Positions 45,882-54,420 of a DNA stretch of 64,000 nucleotides are shown piece after piece. The notes under the pieces are model-generated. The model was given only the letters and a program-made list of their open reading frames with translations, had not been told where the DNA came from and did no database searches. Origin of the DNA: Acuticoccus sp. MNP-M23 (lineage in GTDB: Bacteria > Pseudomonadota > Alphaproteobacteria > Rhizobiales > Amorphaceae). Every line of letters begins with the position of its first letter. Within the stretch, counting starts at the first letter, position 1. Both the position numbers and the translations under genes were made by a program. The stretch covers positions 3,836,501-3,900,500 of the forward strand of contig NZ_CP133480.1 of the NCBI RefSeq assembly GCF_031195445.1. Reading direction: 5' to 3'.

Positions 45882-47470
45882 CGGCCTGCGAGCCTTTCTT
45901 CAATTCCGTCCGTCACGCGCAGCGCGTTGGCGATGATGGTCAGCGTGGGGTTCACGGCACCGATCGACGGGAAGAAGCTCGCATCGGTGACATAGAGATT
46001 GTCGAGTTCGTGGGCGCGGCAGTCTCTATCCAGCACCGAGGTGGCGGGGTCGGTGCCGAAGCGCATCGTGCCCGCCTGGTGCGAGGTGCCGCCAATCGGC
46101 ACGTTCTGGCCGAAATATAGCTGCCGGTCGAAGAGGTGCGGATGCACGTCGAGCTTGTTGCAAAGGTCCTGCAGCTTGCCCCGCAGCCGCTGGTGCGCTT
46201 CGAGGTTGGTGTCGGTCAGGTCGAGATGGACGCGGCCTTCCTTGTAGTGAATCCGGTTTTCCGGTTTCGGCAGATCCTCGGACGTGAGCCAGAAATCGAG
46301 CGAATGGTGGGCAAGCCAGTCGAACGGCTGCTCCGGAAAGAGTTGCAGCGCCTTGGGCAGCGCCTCGCCCTCGATCTGCGCCCCGTCGGACTTGCCGACC
46401 ATCTGGATATGGCCGAGCGGATACTCCCAGCCGCCCATCCCGCCCCGTTCGGGTGCGTGGTAGAAGTCGTTGAGGCCGAGCGTCTTCTGGAACTTCGTCG
46501 GGTTCGGCGTGCGCGAGATCGCAAGCACGATGGAATTGTTGTGCCGCATGTAGTTGCGCCCGACCTGGCCGGAGCCGTTGGCGAGCCCGTTTGGATGCGC
46601 CTCGTTTGCCGAGCGCAGCATTAGGAGCGCCGACGACAGCGCCCCGCAGGCCACCACCACGATATCGGCCGTGAGCGTGCGCTGGCGGGCGGCCTCGCCC
46701 GTGCCTTCGACCACCTCCACGCCGGTGACGGTGCGGCCGGTGGCGTCGGTCGTCAGCCGCTCGGCATAGGTCCGCGTCATCAAGGTGAGGTTGGGGTACT
46801 CGCGCAGGGCGGGGTCGACGCAGATGACCTGCGCGTCGGCCTTGCCGTTGGTGAGGCAGGGGTAGCCGTCGAACCGGTCGCACTTGATGCAGGGGCTCGA
46901 TGGCGTTGCCTTGCCGTCAACCTCGTCCAGCAGGATGCCGACCGGCAGGTGGAACGGCTTGTGCCCTTCGCGCGCGAGGTCGTCGGCGAGCTCCTGGATG
47001 CGCGGCTCGTGGGTGACGGCCTGGAAGGGGTAGGGCTTGAGCGAGGGTGGCTCGGTCGGGTCCTCACCGCGCGCGCCGTGGACGTGGAACAGCTCCTCCG
47101 CCGCCTGATAGTAGGGCTCGAACGTCTCGTAGCCCACAGGCCAGGCCGGCGAGACGCCATCCTGGTGGTGGACCGCGCCGAAATCGCTCTCGCGCAGCCG
47201 AAACAGGATCGAGCCGTAGACCTTGGAGTTGCCGCCGACGAAATAATGGAGGCCGGGGTGAAACTCGTTGCCCTTGCTATCGGTCCAGAGCTCGTCGGTC
47301 TGATACCGGCCCTTGTTGAAGACCGCGTTCGCGTCCCAGTTTTCCCGCTCTCGGGGAAGATAATCGCCCCGCTCCAGAATGAGAACCTGCCGGCCGCTCT
47401 CGGCAAGCTTTCGGGCAACGGAGCCGCCCCCTGGTCCCGATCCGATGACGATGACGTCCCAATGAGTCAT
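45878..47470 (-). CDS. GMC-family FAD-dependent oxidoreductase
   Basis: The 530-residue product has an N-terminal FAD motif (VIVIGSGPGGGSVARKLAE), GNSKVYGSILFRLRE in place of the GGSS motif, a four-Cys region (SSPCIKCDRFDGYPCL) and a C-terminal active-site/FAD block (HQAGTMRFGTDPATS, VTDASFFPSIGAVNPTLTIIANALR). It oxidises a sugar or alcohol group. The form resembles bacterial glucose/gluconate-type dehydrogenase large subunits, but no Tat signal or small subunit is present. The ATG at 47470 is preferred, with GGAAG about 14 bases upstream. It is first in the six-gene operon. Confidence 0.92.
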   Translation of the reverse strand: MTHWDVIVIGSGPGGGSVARKLAESGRQVLILERGDYLPRERENWDANAVFNKGRYQTDELWTDSKGNEFHPGLHYFVGGNSKVYGSILFRLRESDFGAVHHQDGVSPAWPVGYETFEPYYQAAEELFHVHGARGEDPTEPPSLKPYPFQAVTHEPRIQELADDLAREGHKPFHLPVGILLDEVDGKATPSSPCIKCDRFDGYPCLTNGKADAQVICVDPALREYPNLTLMTRTYAERLTTDATGRTVTGVEVVEGTGEAARQRTLTADIVVVACGALSSALLMLRSANEAHPNGLANGSGQVGRNYMRHNNSIVLAISRTPNPTKFQKTLGLNDFYHAPERGGMGGWEYPLGHIQMVGKSDGAQIEGEALPKALQLFPEQPFDWLAHHSLDFWLTSEDLPKPENRIHYKEGRVHLDLTDTNLEAHQRLRGKLQDLCNKLDVHPHLFDRQLYFGQNVPIGGTSHQAGTMRFGTDPATSVLDRDCRAHELDNLYVTDASFFPSIGAVNPTLTIIANALRVTDGIEERLAGR

Positions 47471-47726
47471 GAGCAAAGCACTTCCGGGTCAAATCAATTT
47501 GTCTCCGGGTGAACTTACGACATTTCGAGCTGCGGCAAGCGATCGCATTTATAAAAGATGTTAAGGTACAGCGTCGAGGCGATCGCTCCTGACCGGCTTC
47601 ATCCGCGTTGGCATCTCCGTCGCGCTCGGCCTTTCGGCGCCCGACAAAAGCCCCTCGGTAGCATTCTGCCGCACCTCATTGCCGGCGTGGTGTGGAACGA
47701 GTACCGGGTTGCCACGTTCGCGGATC

Positions 47727-48437
47727 ATGACAAACACAGCACCCATCGTCCCGCCCGCCCGTATCGTTGTCTTCGGGGCCACCGGCAATACTGGCCGCGC
47801 GGTCCTGCGCCAGGGCAACGCGCGTGGTTTCGACATGGCCGGCGTCGATCTCGGCAAGGCGGATGACACGTCCGGCGATTGGGACGAGATCGTCGCAAAC
47901 GTCCTGGAAGACGATCTTGCGCCTGCGCTTGAGGGCGCCAGCGCCGTCATCTCGTGCCTTGGCGTGGGCCACTCCATCGGCACGCTCGCCGATCCGCCGC
48001 CGCTTTATTCGAAGGGGACCGCGCGCATCGTCGAAGCGATGGGGACCGCCGGGGTGAAGCGGATCGTCGTCATTTCCGCAACGATGGTCGCCGCAAACGA
48101 CCGCGGTCCGCTGATGTTCCGGCTCGGCATGGCACCGGCGCTGACCCGCGTGCTCGACCAGATGGAAGAGATGGAGCGCGAGCTTGCCGCTTCCGGGCTG
48201 GACTGGACGGCGGCGCGGCCGGGCTGGCTGCTCGACAAGCCCGCAACCGAGGATTTCGTCCTGTCGGAAGGCGAAATTGCCGATGGGCTCATCCGCACCC
48301 GCATCGCGGATCTTGCCGGTGTGATGCTCGACTGCGTCGAACAGGGCACGTTCTCACGCGGCTATCCGGCCCCTGCACGCAAGGAAACGGACGAGGACGA
48401 GAGCAACGAGGCCGTGCTCAAGGCCATGATGGCGTGA
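47727..48437 (+). CDS. NAD(P)H-binding Rossmann protein (NmrA/atypical SDR type)
   Basis: The 236-residue product begins with a GATGNTGRAVL motif (residues 17-23) and has CLGVGHSI and VKRIVVISATMV, typical of NAD(P)H-binding atypical short-chain dehydrogenases such as biliverdin reductase B-like or NmrA-like proteins. The classical YxxxK is absent, so a redox sensor or reductase role is open. It is divergent from the GMC operon across a 256-bp gap and is probably monocistronic. Confidence 0.82.
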   Translation: MTNTAPIVPPARIVVFGATGNTGRAVLRQGNARGFDMAGVDLGKADDTSGDWDEIVANVLEDDLAPALEGASAVISCLGVGHSIGTLADPPPLYSKGTARIVEAMGTAGVKRIVVISATMVAANDRGPLMFRLGMAPALTRVLDQMEEMERELAASGLDWTAARPGWLLDKPATEDFVLSEGEIADGLIRTRIADLAGVMLDCVEQGTFSRGYPAPARKETDEDESNEAVLKAMMA

Positions 48438-48467
48438 CGGCCCCCGGCGAGATTGATCGCCGGCCCC

Positions 48468-48848
48468 TCAGCCTCCGGTTCCGTCGTGGCCCGAGTGCGC
48501 GCCGGAGCCGGTTTGATGCATCCGGCCGGAGAGGTCGGTCATGATGTACCACGTCCCGCCCGCCATGATCGCCAGGAGACTGACCGAGAAGAACACGAGC
48601 AGCAGGTCCTCGCGCGCCTCGCGTCCCGAGAAGCTGAGGTGAAGGAAGCTGCGCATGTGAACGGTGATCTGCATCAACGCCGCGACGACGATGACGATGA
48701 TCTTGAAGGTCGTCGGCAGGTCTGACAGGAGGGCGGCGAAGGCGAGCACAGTGAGAATGAGACTGAGCACGAAGCCGACCGCGTAGGTTCGACGCTCGCG
48801 CCTGGCAAGTTCCTTCGGGTTGATCAGACTTTCGTCGATTTTGGTCAT
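48468..48848 (-). CDS. cyoD: Cytochrome bo(3)-type ubiquinol oxidase subunit IV
   Basis: The 126-residue product has three membrane helices and the CyoD pattern (GFVLSLILTVLAF, ITVHMRSFLHL, WYIM). It stabilises the oxidase. The ATG at 48848 overlaps cyoC by 4 bp. It is the last gene of the cyo operon here, and no cyoE (heme O synthase) follows. The tail is Gly/His-rich. Confidence 0.92.
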   Translation of the reverse strand: MTKIDESLINPKELARRERRTYAVGFVLSLILTVLAFAALLSDLPTTFKIIVIVVAALMQITVHMRSFLHLSFSGREAREDLLLVFFSVSLLAIMAGGTWYIMTDLSGRMHQTGSGAHSGHDGTGG

Positions 48849-49471
48849 GCGAGAGGCACCAGGAAGACGAACGAGAAGATGCCGACCCAGATGAGGTCGA
48901 GGAAATGCCAGAACACGCCCAGCATCATCAGGCGCGCTTTCACCGTGTCGTCGATCCCGCGCCAGAGGACCTGGCCGACCATCGCGAGGATCCAGAGGAC
49001 GCCGGCAAAGACGTGGAGGCCGTGGAGGCCGACGAGCGTGAAGTAGGAACTCAGCCATCCGCTCGCCTGCGGCACGCCGCCCTTGCTGGCCTGTGTCAGG
49101 AAATCGGTAATTTCGAAGTACAGGAATGCGCTGCCGAGTGCGGCGCAGACGAGGAGCCAGGCGATCACCTTGCCGCGCCCGTCCCAGTATTTGACGCTCA
49201 GCGAAACACCCGCATAGGCGGTGCCGCCGAGGAGGAGGAGGCCGGTCTGGATGGCGACACTGCGGATGTCGAACAGCTCCTTCGGCCCCGGCGCGCCGGC
49301 GAGGCCCACCGGGTCGAGGTAGGAGGCGTAAGACGCAAACAGGATGCCGAAGATGATGAGATCGCTCATCAAAAACACCCAGAAGCCGAAGACGATGGCT
49401 TCGGCTTCGTCGTCCGCTTCGCCGTGCGCCGCGCCAAGGTTCAGGCCGGGATAATCACCGTTGTTGCTCAT
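48845..49471 (-). CDS. cyoC: Cytochrome bo(3)-type ubiquinol oxidase subunit III
   Basis: The 208-residue product has five membrane helices and subunit III motifs (FGFWVFLMSDLIIFGILFASY with the conserved acidic residue, VGLHGLHVFAGVLWI). It is the structural subunit of the quinol oxidase, with 4-bp ATGA overlaps to cyoB and cyoD. Confidence 0.95.
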   Translation of the reverse strand: MSNNGDYPGLNLGAAHGEADDEAEAIVFGFWVFLMSDLIIFGILFASYASYLDPVGLAGAPGPKELFDIRSVAIQTGLLLLGGTAYAGVSLSVKYWDGRGKVIAWLLVCAALGSAFLYFEITDFLTQASKGGVPQASGWLSSYFTLVGLHGLHVFAGVLWILAMVGQVLWRGIDDTVKARLMMLGVFWHFLDLIWVGIFSFVFLVPLA

Positions 49472-51573
49472 GCGGCGAACTCCGCAATGTCCGGAACGCC
49501 GCGATTGCGCGCCGTCATTTCATCGGCGCGCGTCGCCGGCTCCAGGCCCGCGACAAACTGGCGGAAGCGGGTGTCGGCTTCCGCCACCTCGGCGGCCGGG
49601 ATGATCCTCGGCCTGATCGTCCGCATGCCGCGCAGGAGCAGCGCTGCGGGAATGAGGAGGGCGCTCACGATCGCCAGCCACCAGATGTGCCAGACCATGG
49701 CGAAGCCGAAGACGACGGACGCGCCCGCGATGACGATGCCGTGCGCGGTATCGGCGGGCAGCTCGATGTCCTGATAGGCGGCCGGCGCCTTCCACGCGTC
49801 GCCAGCGCGCTTGGCCGCGCCCCAGTGGTCCCTCGCGGTGACCTGCGGAATGGTGGCGAACGTCCACTCGGGCACCGGCGCGGGCGTCGACCATTCAAGC
49901 GTGCTCCCGTGCCAGGGGTCGCCGCCGGGCACCGCCAGCTCCACACGCCTCCGGTAGCTCGTCCAGAACGTCCAGAAGAGGCTGGCCAGCGCGCAGAGCA
50001 TGAAGCAGGCGCCAAGCGCGGCAACGTACATCCAGGGCAGGAAGTCCGGGTTCTGGAAGGTCGGCGAGCGGCGCGGAAGCCCCATCAGGCCGAGAACATA
50101 CAGCGGCATGAACGTCACGATGAAACCGACGACGAAGAACAGCGCGGTCCGCCGCCCCCATGTCTCGTCGAGGCGGAAGCCGAAGGCCTTGGGGAACCAG
50201 TAGTGAATGCCCGCCAGCATTCCGAAGAGCACGCCGGGGATGATGACGTTGTGAAAATGCGCGACGAGGAAGGTCGTGTTGTGGACCTGATAGTCGATTG
50301 ACGGATTGGCGAGGATGATGCCGGACAGTCCGCCGATGACGAAGAGCATGAAGAAGCCGATGAGATAGACGATTGGCGCGGTCATGCGGACGCGGCCGCG
50401 CCACAACGTCGCCATCCAGTCGTAGATCTTCACGCCCGTCGGAACGCCGATCACCATGGTGGCGATGCCGAACGCAATGTTGACGCCGGCGCTCTGTCCC
50501 ATCGTGAAGAAGTGATGCAGCCAGACGGTGAAGCTGATCACCGCGATGCTCATGCTGGCGATGACGAGCGAGGTGTACCCGTAGAGCCGCTTGGTCGAAT
50601 AGGTTGCGCTGACTTCGGAAAACACGCCGAACGCGGGCAGAATAAGAACGTAGACCTCCGGGTGGCCAAACATCCAGAAGATGTTGGCGTAGTTCATCAT
50701 GTTGCCGCCGGCGGTATTGGTGAAGAAGTGGAACCCCGCATAGCGGTCCAGCGCCAGCATCCCACTCGACACGGTCAGCGCCGGCATGGCGTAGATCAGC
50801 ATTATTGCGACGCACAGCGAGGTCCAGCAGAATAGCGGCATGCGCATCAAATGCATGCCCGGCGCGCGCTTCTTGAAGATGGTGACAGCGAAGTTCATCC
50901 CCGTCAGCGTCGAGCCCACCCCCGATATCAGGACGGCCCAGAGCCAGTAGTCGACGCCTTCACCGGGACTGAACGTCTTGCCGGTGTAGGGCGGGTACAT
51001 GGTCCATCCGCCAGTGCCGAACTTGCCGACGAGGAGCGAGACCATCACCAGCGCGGCGCCGGCCGCGGTCAGGCCGAGGCTGACCTGATTGAGTACGGGG
51101 AACGCCATGTCGCGCGCACCGAGCTGCTGCGGCAGGACGAAATTGATGAGGCCGACGAGTAGCGGCATGGCGACGAAGAAGATCATGATCGTGCCATGGG
51201 TGCTGAAGAGCTGGGCGAAATGGTCCGGCGCGACGAGGCCGCTTTCCGGCTCGGTGAGCGTGCCGAGTGCGGTCGCCTGATGCGCCCGAATGACGAACCC
51301 CTCGATGACGCCACGCGCCAGCATCACCAGCGCAAGCGCGATGTACATGATGCCGATCTTCTTCGCGTCGGCCGAAATCAACCAGTTGCGATAAAGCGGT
51401 CCCCACCACCGCATGTACGTGAGGAGGGCCACTGCGACGAATGCCCCGAGGACCAGCACGCTCGCCGCACCCGCGCCCACGATCGTGCTGATGTCGACAT
51501 GCCGGCTGAGGTCGGTGTAGGGCGTCACGTCCCAGGTGAGGTTGCCGAAAATGGGACTGGTCTCGCCGCTCAT
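49468..51573 (-). CDS. cyoB: Cytochrome bo(3)-type ubiquinol oxidase subunit I
   Basis: The 701-residue heme-copper oxidase core has more than 12 helices. It contains the low-spin and high-spin heme ligands and CuB site (FSTHGTIMIFF, WMFGHPEVYVLILPAFG with the Tyr-His pair, WLHHFFTMG, VAHFHNVIIPG) and the K-channel Lys (VPTGVKIYDW). It reduces oxygen to water and pumps protons. Its length, with extra terminal helices, matches CyoB. Confidence 0.96.
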   Translation of the reverse strand: MSGETSPIFGNLTWDVTPYTDLSRHVDISTIVGAGAASVLVLGAFVAVALLTYMRWWGPLYRNWLISADAKKIGIMYIALALVMLARGVIEGFVIRAHQATALGTLTEPESGLVAPDHFAQLFSTHGTIMIFFVAMPLLVGLINFVLPQQLGARDMAFPVLNQVSLGLTAAGAALVMVSLLVGKFGTGGWTMYPPYTGKTFSPGEGVDYWLWAVLISGVGSTLTGMNFAVTIFKKRAPGMHLMRMPLFCWTSLCVAIMLIYAMPALTVSSGMLALDRYAGFHFFTNTAGGNMMNYANIFWMFGHPEVYVLILPAFGVFSEVSATYSTKRLYGYTSLVIASMSIAVISFTVWLHHFFTMGQSAGVNIAFGIATMVIGVPTGVKIYDWMATLWRGRVRMTAPIVYLIGFFMLFVIGGLSGIILANPSIDYQVHNTTFLVAHFHNVIIPGVLFGMLAGIHYWFPKAFGFRLDETWGRRTALFFVVGFIVTFMPLYVLGLMGLPRRSPTFQNPDFLPWMYVAALGACFMLCALASLFWTFWTSYRRRVELAVPGGDPWHGSTLEWSTPAPVPEWTFATIPQVTARDHWGAAKRAGDAWKAPAAYQDIELPADTAHGIVIAGASVVFGFAMVWHIWWLAIVSALLIPAALLLRGMRTIRPRIIPAAEVAEADTRFRQFVAGLEPATRADEMTARNRGVPDIAEFAA

Positions 51574-52502
51574 CGGCCTATCTCCGGCAGATCGCTTTCA
51601 GGCAGGCCGGTCCCGCCCCAGGTCCGGGTCGCTGCCCCACCACCCGGCTGGTGATACTTGGCGACGATCCGGCGGAACATGTCCGGTTGAGCGAGTGTCA
51701 TGGTGATCGGCTCCGCGCTCTTTGCGAGGCCAAGGTCGGTCCGGGCATCGGCGAGGACCGAGCGTTTGCGCAGGGTGGTGTAAGTGGCTTCGTCAAGCGT
51801 CAGCTCACCGCCGCCCTTTGAAACCCATGCCGTGTAATCGTCCGGTTCGAGCGCCCGCACGGTGAATTTTTGTCGTCCGAAGCTGTTTCCGTTGAACTGC
51901 GTGTTCTCGCCCTCCGCCTCGCCCGGTCGGCTCGCGGCAAAGTTCAGCTTCGTGGTCATTCCCGGCATCGCATAGATCTGCCCGGTCAGCGGCGCGATGA
52001 GGAGGCTTTGCATAACGGTGTCCGTCGTGAGGGTCAGCTCGACCGGCCGGCCGACGGGGATGACGAGTTCGTCGACCGTCGCGATCCCGTCTTCCGGGTA
52101 GATGAACAGCCATTTCCAGTCGAGACCGATGACCTGAACCCTGAGCGGGTCCGGGCCGAGCGCGTTGTAGGGGTCGAGCTTGCTGGTGGAATACCAGAGC
52201 CAGCCTCCCAGCACGACGACGACCAGCGCGGGCACGCCCCACATGGCGATTTCGAGCTTTGGCGAATACTCCCAGTCCGACGTGTAGCGGCCGCGCGGCT
52301 TGGCATAGCGATAGCGCCACAAGATCAACGGCACGCCGATGAGGACAGGCAGGATCACGACCATCGAGATCGCGATGACCCGCAGAAGGTGGGTGAACTG
52401 CTCGTCAGCGATCGGCCCCATGGGCTGAAGAAAGCTCTGCTCCAGCGTTTGCGATGCAAACGCCGCATCCACGGCGAGGCTCGCCAGCACGCCGCCGGCC
52501 AT
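51570..52502 (-). CDS. cyoA: Cytochrome bo(3)-type ubiquinol oxidase subunit II
   Basis: The 310-residue product has an N-terminal signal or helix, a membrane hairpin (LLRVIAISMVVILPVLIGVPL, WGVPALVVVVLGGWLWY) and a periplasmic cupredoxin-like domain (VQVIGLDWKWLFIYPEDGIATV) without the Cys pair of a CuA site. That marks it as a quinol and not a cytochrome c oxidase. The ATG at 52502 starts directly at the signal region. The lipobox Cys of E. coli CyoA is absent. Confidence 0.93.
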   Translation of the reverse strand: MAGGVLASLAVDAAFASQTLEQSFLQPMGPIADEQFTHLLRVIAISMVVILPVLIGVPLILWRYRYAKPRGRYTSDWEYSPKLEIAMWGVPALVVVVLGGWLWYSTSKLDPYNALGPDPLRVQVIGLDWKWLFIYPEDGIATVDELVIPVGRPVELTLTTDTVMQSLLIAPLTGQIYAMPGMTTKLNFAASRPGEAEGENTQFNGNSFGRQKFTVRALEPDDYTAWVSKGGGELTLDEATYTTLRKRSVLADARTDLGLAKSAEPITMTLAQPDMFRRIVAKYHQPGGGAATRTWGGTGLPESDLPEIGR

Positions 52503-52834
52503 CACCCTCGTCCACCCCAAGATAGGCGTTTCCAACCCGATAACCCCGCACTGCCGAGCTGCAACTCGAAGCCGCGCCCGCACCGTCCAACGCTTTGCGA
52601 TGCCTTGCCACTGTCGAAAGCGTAACAAACATTGCCTGCGCCGCAATACCCGACACGTCAGCCGTTGTCAGGCACCGATTGCCGCCAGGAGCCGCCGGGT
52701 CGCTTCGTCCTTGCCAGTTTTGCCAGTCCGCCGCCGTGGCAGAGCGGGGATTGAGGGGCGGGGGTGGACATTGAACGGGTTTGCCGGTTGAGCGCCCACC
52801 AAGGCCCTCAGCGCGGCCAGGCCGCCAATATCCG
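52503..52834. other. 332-bp region between the sigma factor gene and cyoA
   Basis: This likely carries the cyo promoter and leader on the minus strand. The frame continuing from the sigma region here is arginine/proline-rich and shows no domain. No hairpin with a U-tract was found after the sigma factor stop, so read-through into cyoA is possible. Confidence 0.5.
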
Positions 52835-53395
52835 TCAGGCGCCGGATGGCGTCGATCTTCTCGAAAGGCAGTGCAGGAGCAGGCGCTTGGCGTGGAAAAC
52901 CCGGGTCTTCACGGTGCCGACCGAACAGCCCTCGATGGCGGCGATGTCGAGGTAAGGAAGATCGCAGAAGAAAGCCAGGTGAACCGCGGCGCGCTGAACG
53001 GCGGGGAGTTTTGCGATACAGTCCCGCAAGGCCGTGCCGTCCTCTAGCGCTTCCAGCACGGCGTGTGGGCTGGCCGCCTCGTCCGCAATTGTATCGTCCG
53101 CCTCGGCAACCGTCGGAGTGGACTTGCGCCAGCGGTCGGCCGCCTTGTGGCAGGCGATGGAGTAGATCCATGTGCGTACGCTCGAACGGCCCTCGAACGT
53201 CGCTGCGCGACGCCAGACCTCAAGCATCGTTTCCTGCACGATATCCGCCACTTCGTGCGGATCGCGGCTACGCGTCTGGATGAAGCGATCTAGATCCGGA
53301 CCGACTGACATATAGAGGGCGCGCATTGCCTTTTTATCGCCCAAGGCTATCCGCCGAAGAAGGAACTCTAGATTCTCAAGATTTGAAGTATTCAA
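52835..53395 (-). CDS. ECF-family RNA polymerase sigma factor
   Basis: The 186-residue product has a sigma region 2 (ALYMSVGPDLDRFIQTR, VADIVQETMLEVWRRAATF, WIYSIACHKAADRWR) and region 4 (LPAVQRAAVHLAFFCDLPYLDIAAIEGCSVGTVKTRVFHAKRLL). It directs RNA polymerase to stress or envelope genes. The start is TTG at 53395, since region 2 begins within 15 residues. The first ATG would cut into region 2. It follows the anti-sigma gene by 49 bp. Confidence 0.9.
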   Translation of the reverse strand: MNTSNLENLEFLLRRIALGDKKAMRALYMSVGPDLDRFIQTRSRDPHEVADIVQETMLEVWRRAATFEGRSSVRTWIYSIACHKAADRWRKSTPTVAEADDTIADEAASPHAVLEALEDGTALRDCIAKLPAVQRAAVHLAFFCDLPYLDIAAIEGCSVGTVKTRVFHAKRLLLHCLSRRSTPSGA

Positions 53396-53444
53396 AAATT
53401 TCTCAACGTTTAACGCAGTCGAAGGGCTGGGTCCGTAAGATCGG

Positions 53445-54032
53445 TTACTCTATATCGATGATTCCGACTAAGGGTTTCGATGAAGCCAAAGTTTTGGCGG
53501 CAGTGTCGCGCTGTTCCTCGGTGTCGAAGGCGAGGGTGTATAAGCCGACCGCCGTAGGCCCGTCGACGATGCGCGCGCCCGCGTCGCGCAGCAACCGGCG
53601 GATCGCAAGTTCGGTGCCAGCGGGCGCAAAGGCAATGCGCAGGGTGTTCTGCGCGCTCGTCGTGCCCTGACTGCCCGTTGCAGTGATGTAACCCTGCGGC
53701 GCAGTGTGCCCGGCGAGATGGGGGGCGACCGCAAGCTGCCAGCAGCCGATCGCAATGGCCACGAGGGCGGCAACCTGCCAGGCGGAGACATTGCGCTGCC
53801 AGAACGCGCGCGGTTTCTGGCGATCGATCGCATTTGAGAGCCGTGCCCAGCCAAACTCGCCGGGAAAGGGGTGGACCGCACTGTCAGTCTGGTTAAGCGC
53901 TTCGACCAGGCGAAGATCAGCTTCCATACGAGGATTCCCCTGAATCTCGGCTTCGAGACGGGCGGCCTCGTCACGCGAAAGACGGCCCCTGACGAGGTTT
54001 TGCAGCGGGTCACTGTCGACCGGGTCCACCAT
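53445..54032 (-). CDS. Anti-sigma factor (membrane-anchored)
   Basis: The 195-residue product has a cytoplasmic N-terminus with an anti-sigma-like helical segment (NLVRGRLSRDEAARLEAEI), a single membrane helix (about 84-103) and a periplasmic domain (LRIAFAPAGTELAIRRLLRDAGARIVDGPT...GLYTLAF) common in ECF-linked anti-sigmas. No Cys/His zinc motif is present. GGAG lies 8 bases before the ATG. It precedes its sigma gene, the reverse of the usual order, and both probably share a promoter. Confidence 0.82.
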   Translation of the reverse strand: MVDPVDSDPLQNLVRGRLSRDEAARLEAEIQGNPRMEADLRLVEALNQTDSAVHPFPGEFGWARLSNAIDRQKPRAFWQRNVSAWQVAALVAIAIGCWQLAVAPHLAGHTAPQGYITATGSQGTTSAQNTLRIAFAPAGTELAIRRLLRDAGARIVDGPTAVGLYTLAFDTEEQRDTAAKTLASSKPLVGIIDIE

Positions 54033-54351
54033 CGCTCACACTCCTTCCGCCGCATTTGGGTAGGTCGCATGACCGTGCCGGACGGTTCAATCTTAATTGC
54101 GCTAACGCCTTTGATCCCGGCTTGGCAAGCGTTTGCAATGCGATTTGTTGACTGAATTAGTTTTCGGAAGTTCAGGCGGATTACTACTTTGTCAGCGATC
54201 GCGGCGCCTGTCGTGACCGCGTTACTTGCGGAAGCCCCCCGCACCGTCGGGCCGACCGAACCCGGCCGTCATTCGAATTTCGGGTTCGGCATGCCGGACG
54301 TGGAAAGACACTGCCGCTTGTCCGGCCCGCCGTCGCCGCAGCGAAACTGGA
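54033..54351. other. Intergenic region carrying the anti-sigma/sigma promoter
   Basis: Non-coding between the RTX terminator and the anti-sigma gene. An AT-richer stretch around 54090-54180 is the probable promoter. No exact ECF consensus (GGAAC/CGTT) was identified. Open frames crossing it are shadows of the RTX gene. Confidence 0.5.
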
Positions 54352-54381
54352 AAGGCCCCGCACAGATGCGTGCGGGGCCTT
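54352..54381 (-). terminator. Strong rho-independent-type terminator after the RTX gene
   Basis: Perfect 12-base arms (AAGGCCCCGCAC at 54352-54363, complement at 54370-54381) flank a 6-base loop, 39 bases beyond the RTX stop. On the minus strand the stem is followed by TTTCC. This is the clearest terminator in the window. Confidence 0.85.
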
Positions 54382-54420
54382 GATCCAAGGGGCAGGCGCC
54401 GGGTGAAACGGAGCCCGCGA

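Noticed and set aside
52668-53171. Minus frame overlapping the end of the ECF sigma gene
   Set aside because: Out of frame with sigma regions 2 and 4; early part is arginine-rich shadow sequence and the tail has no domain.
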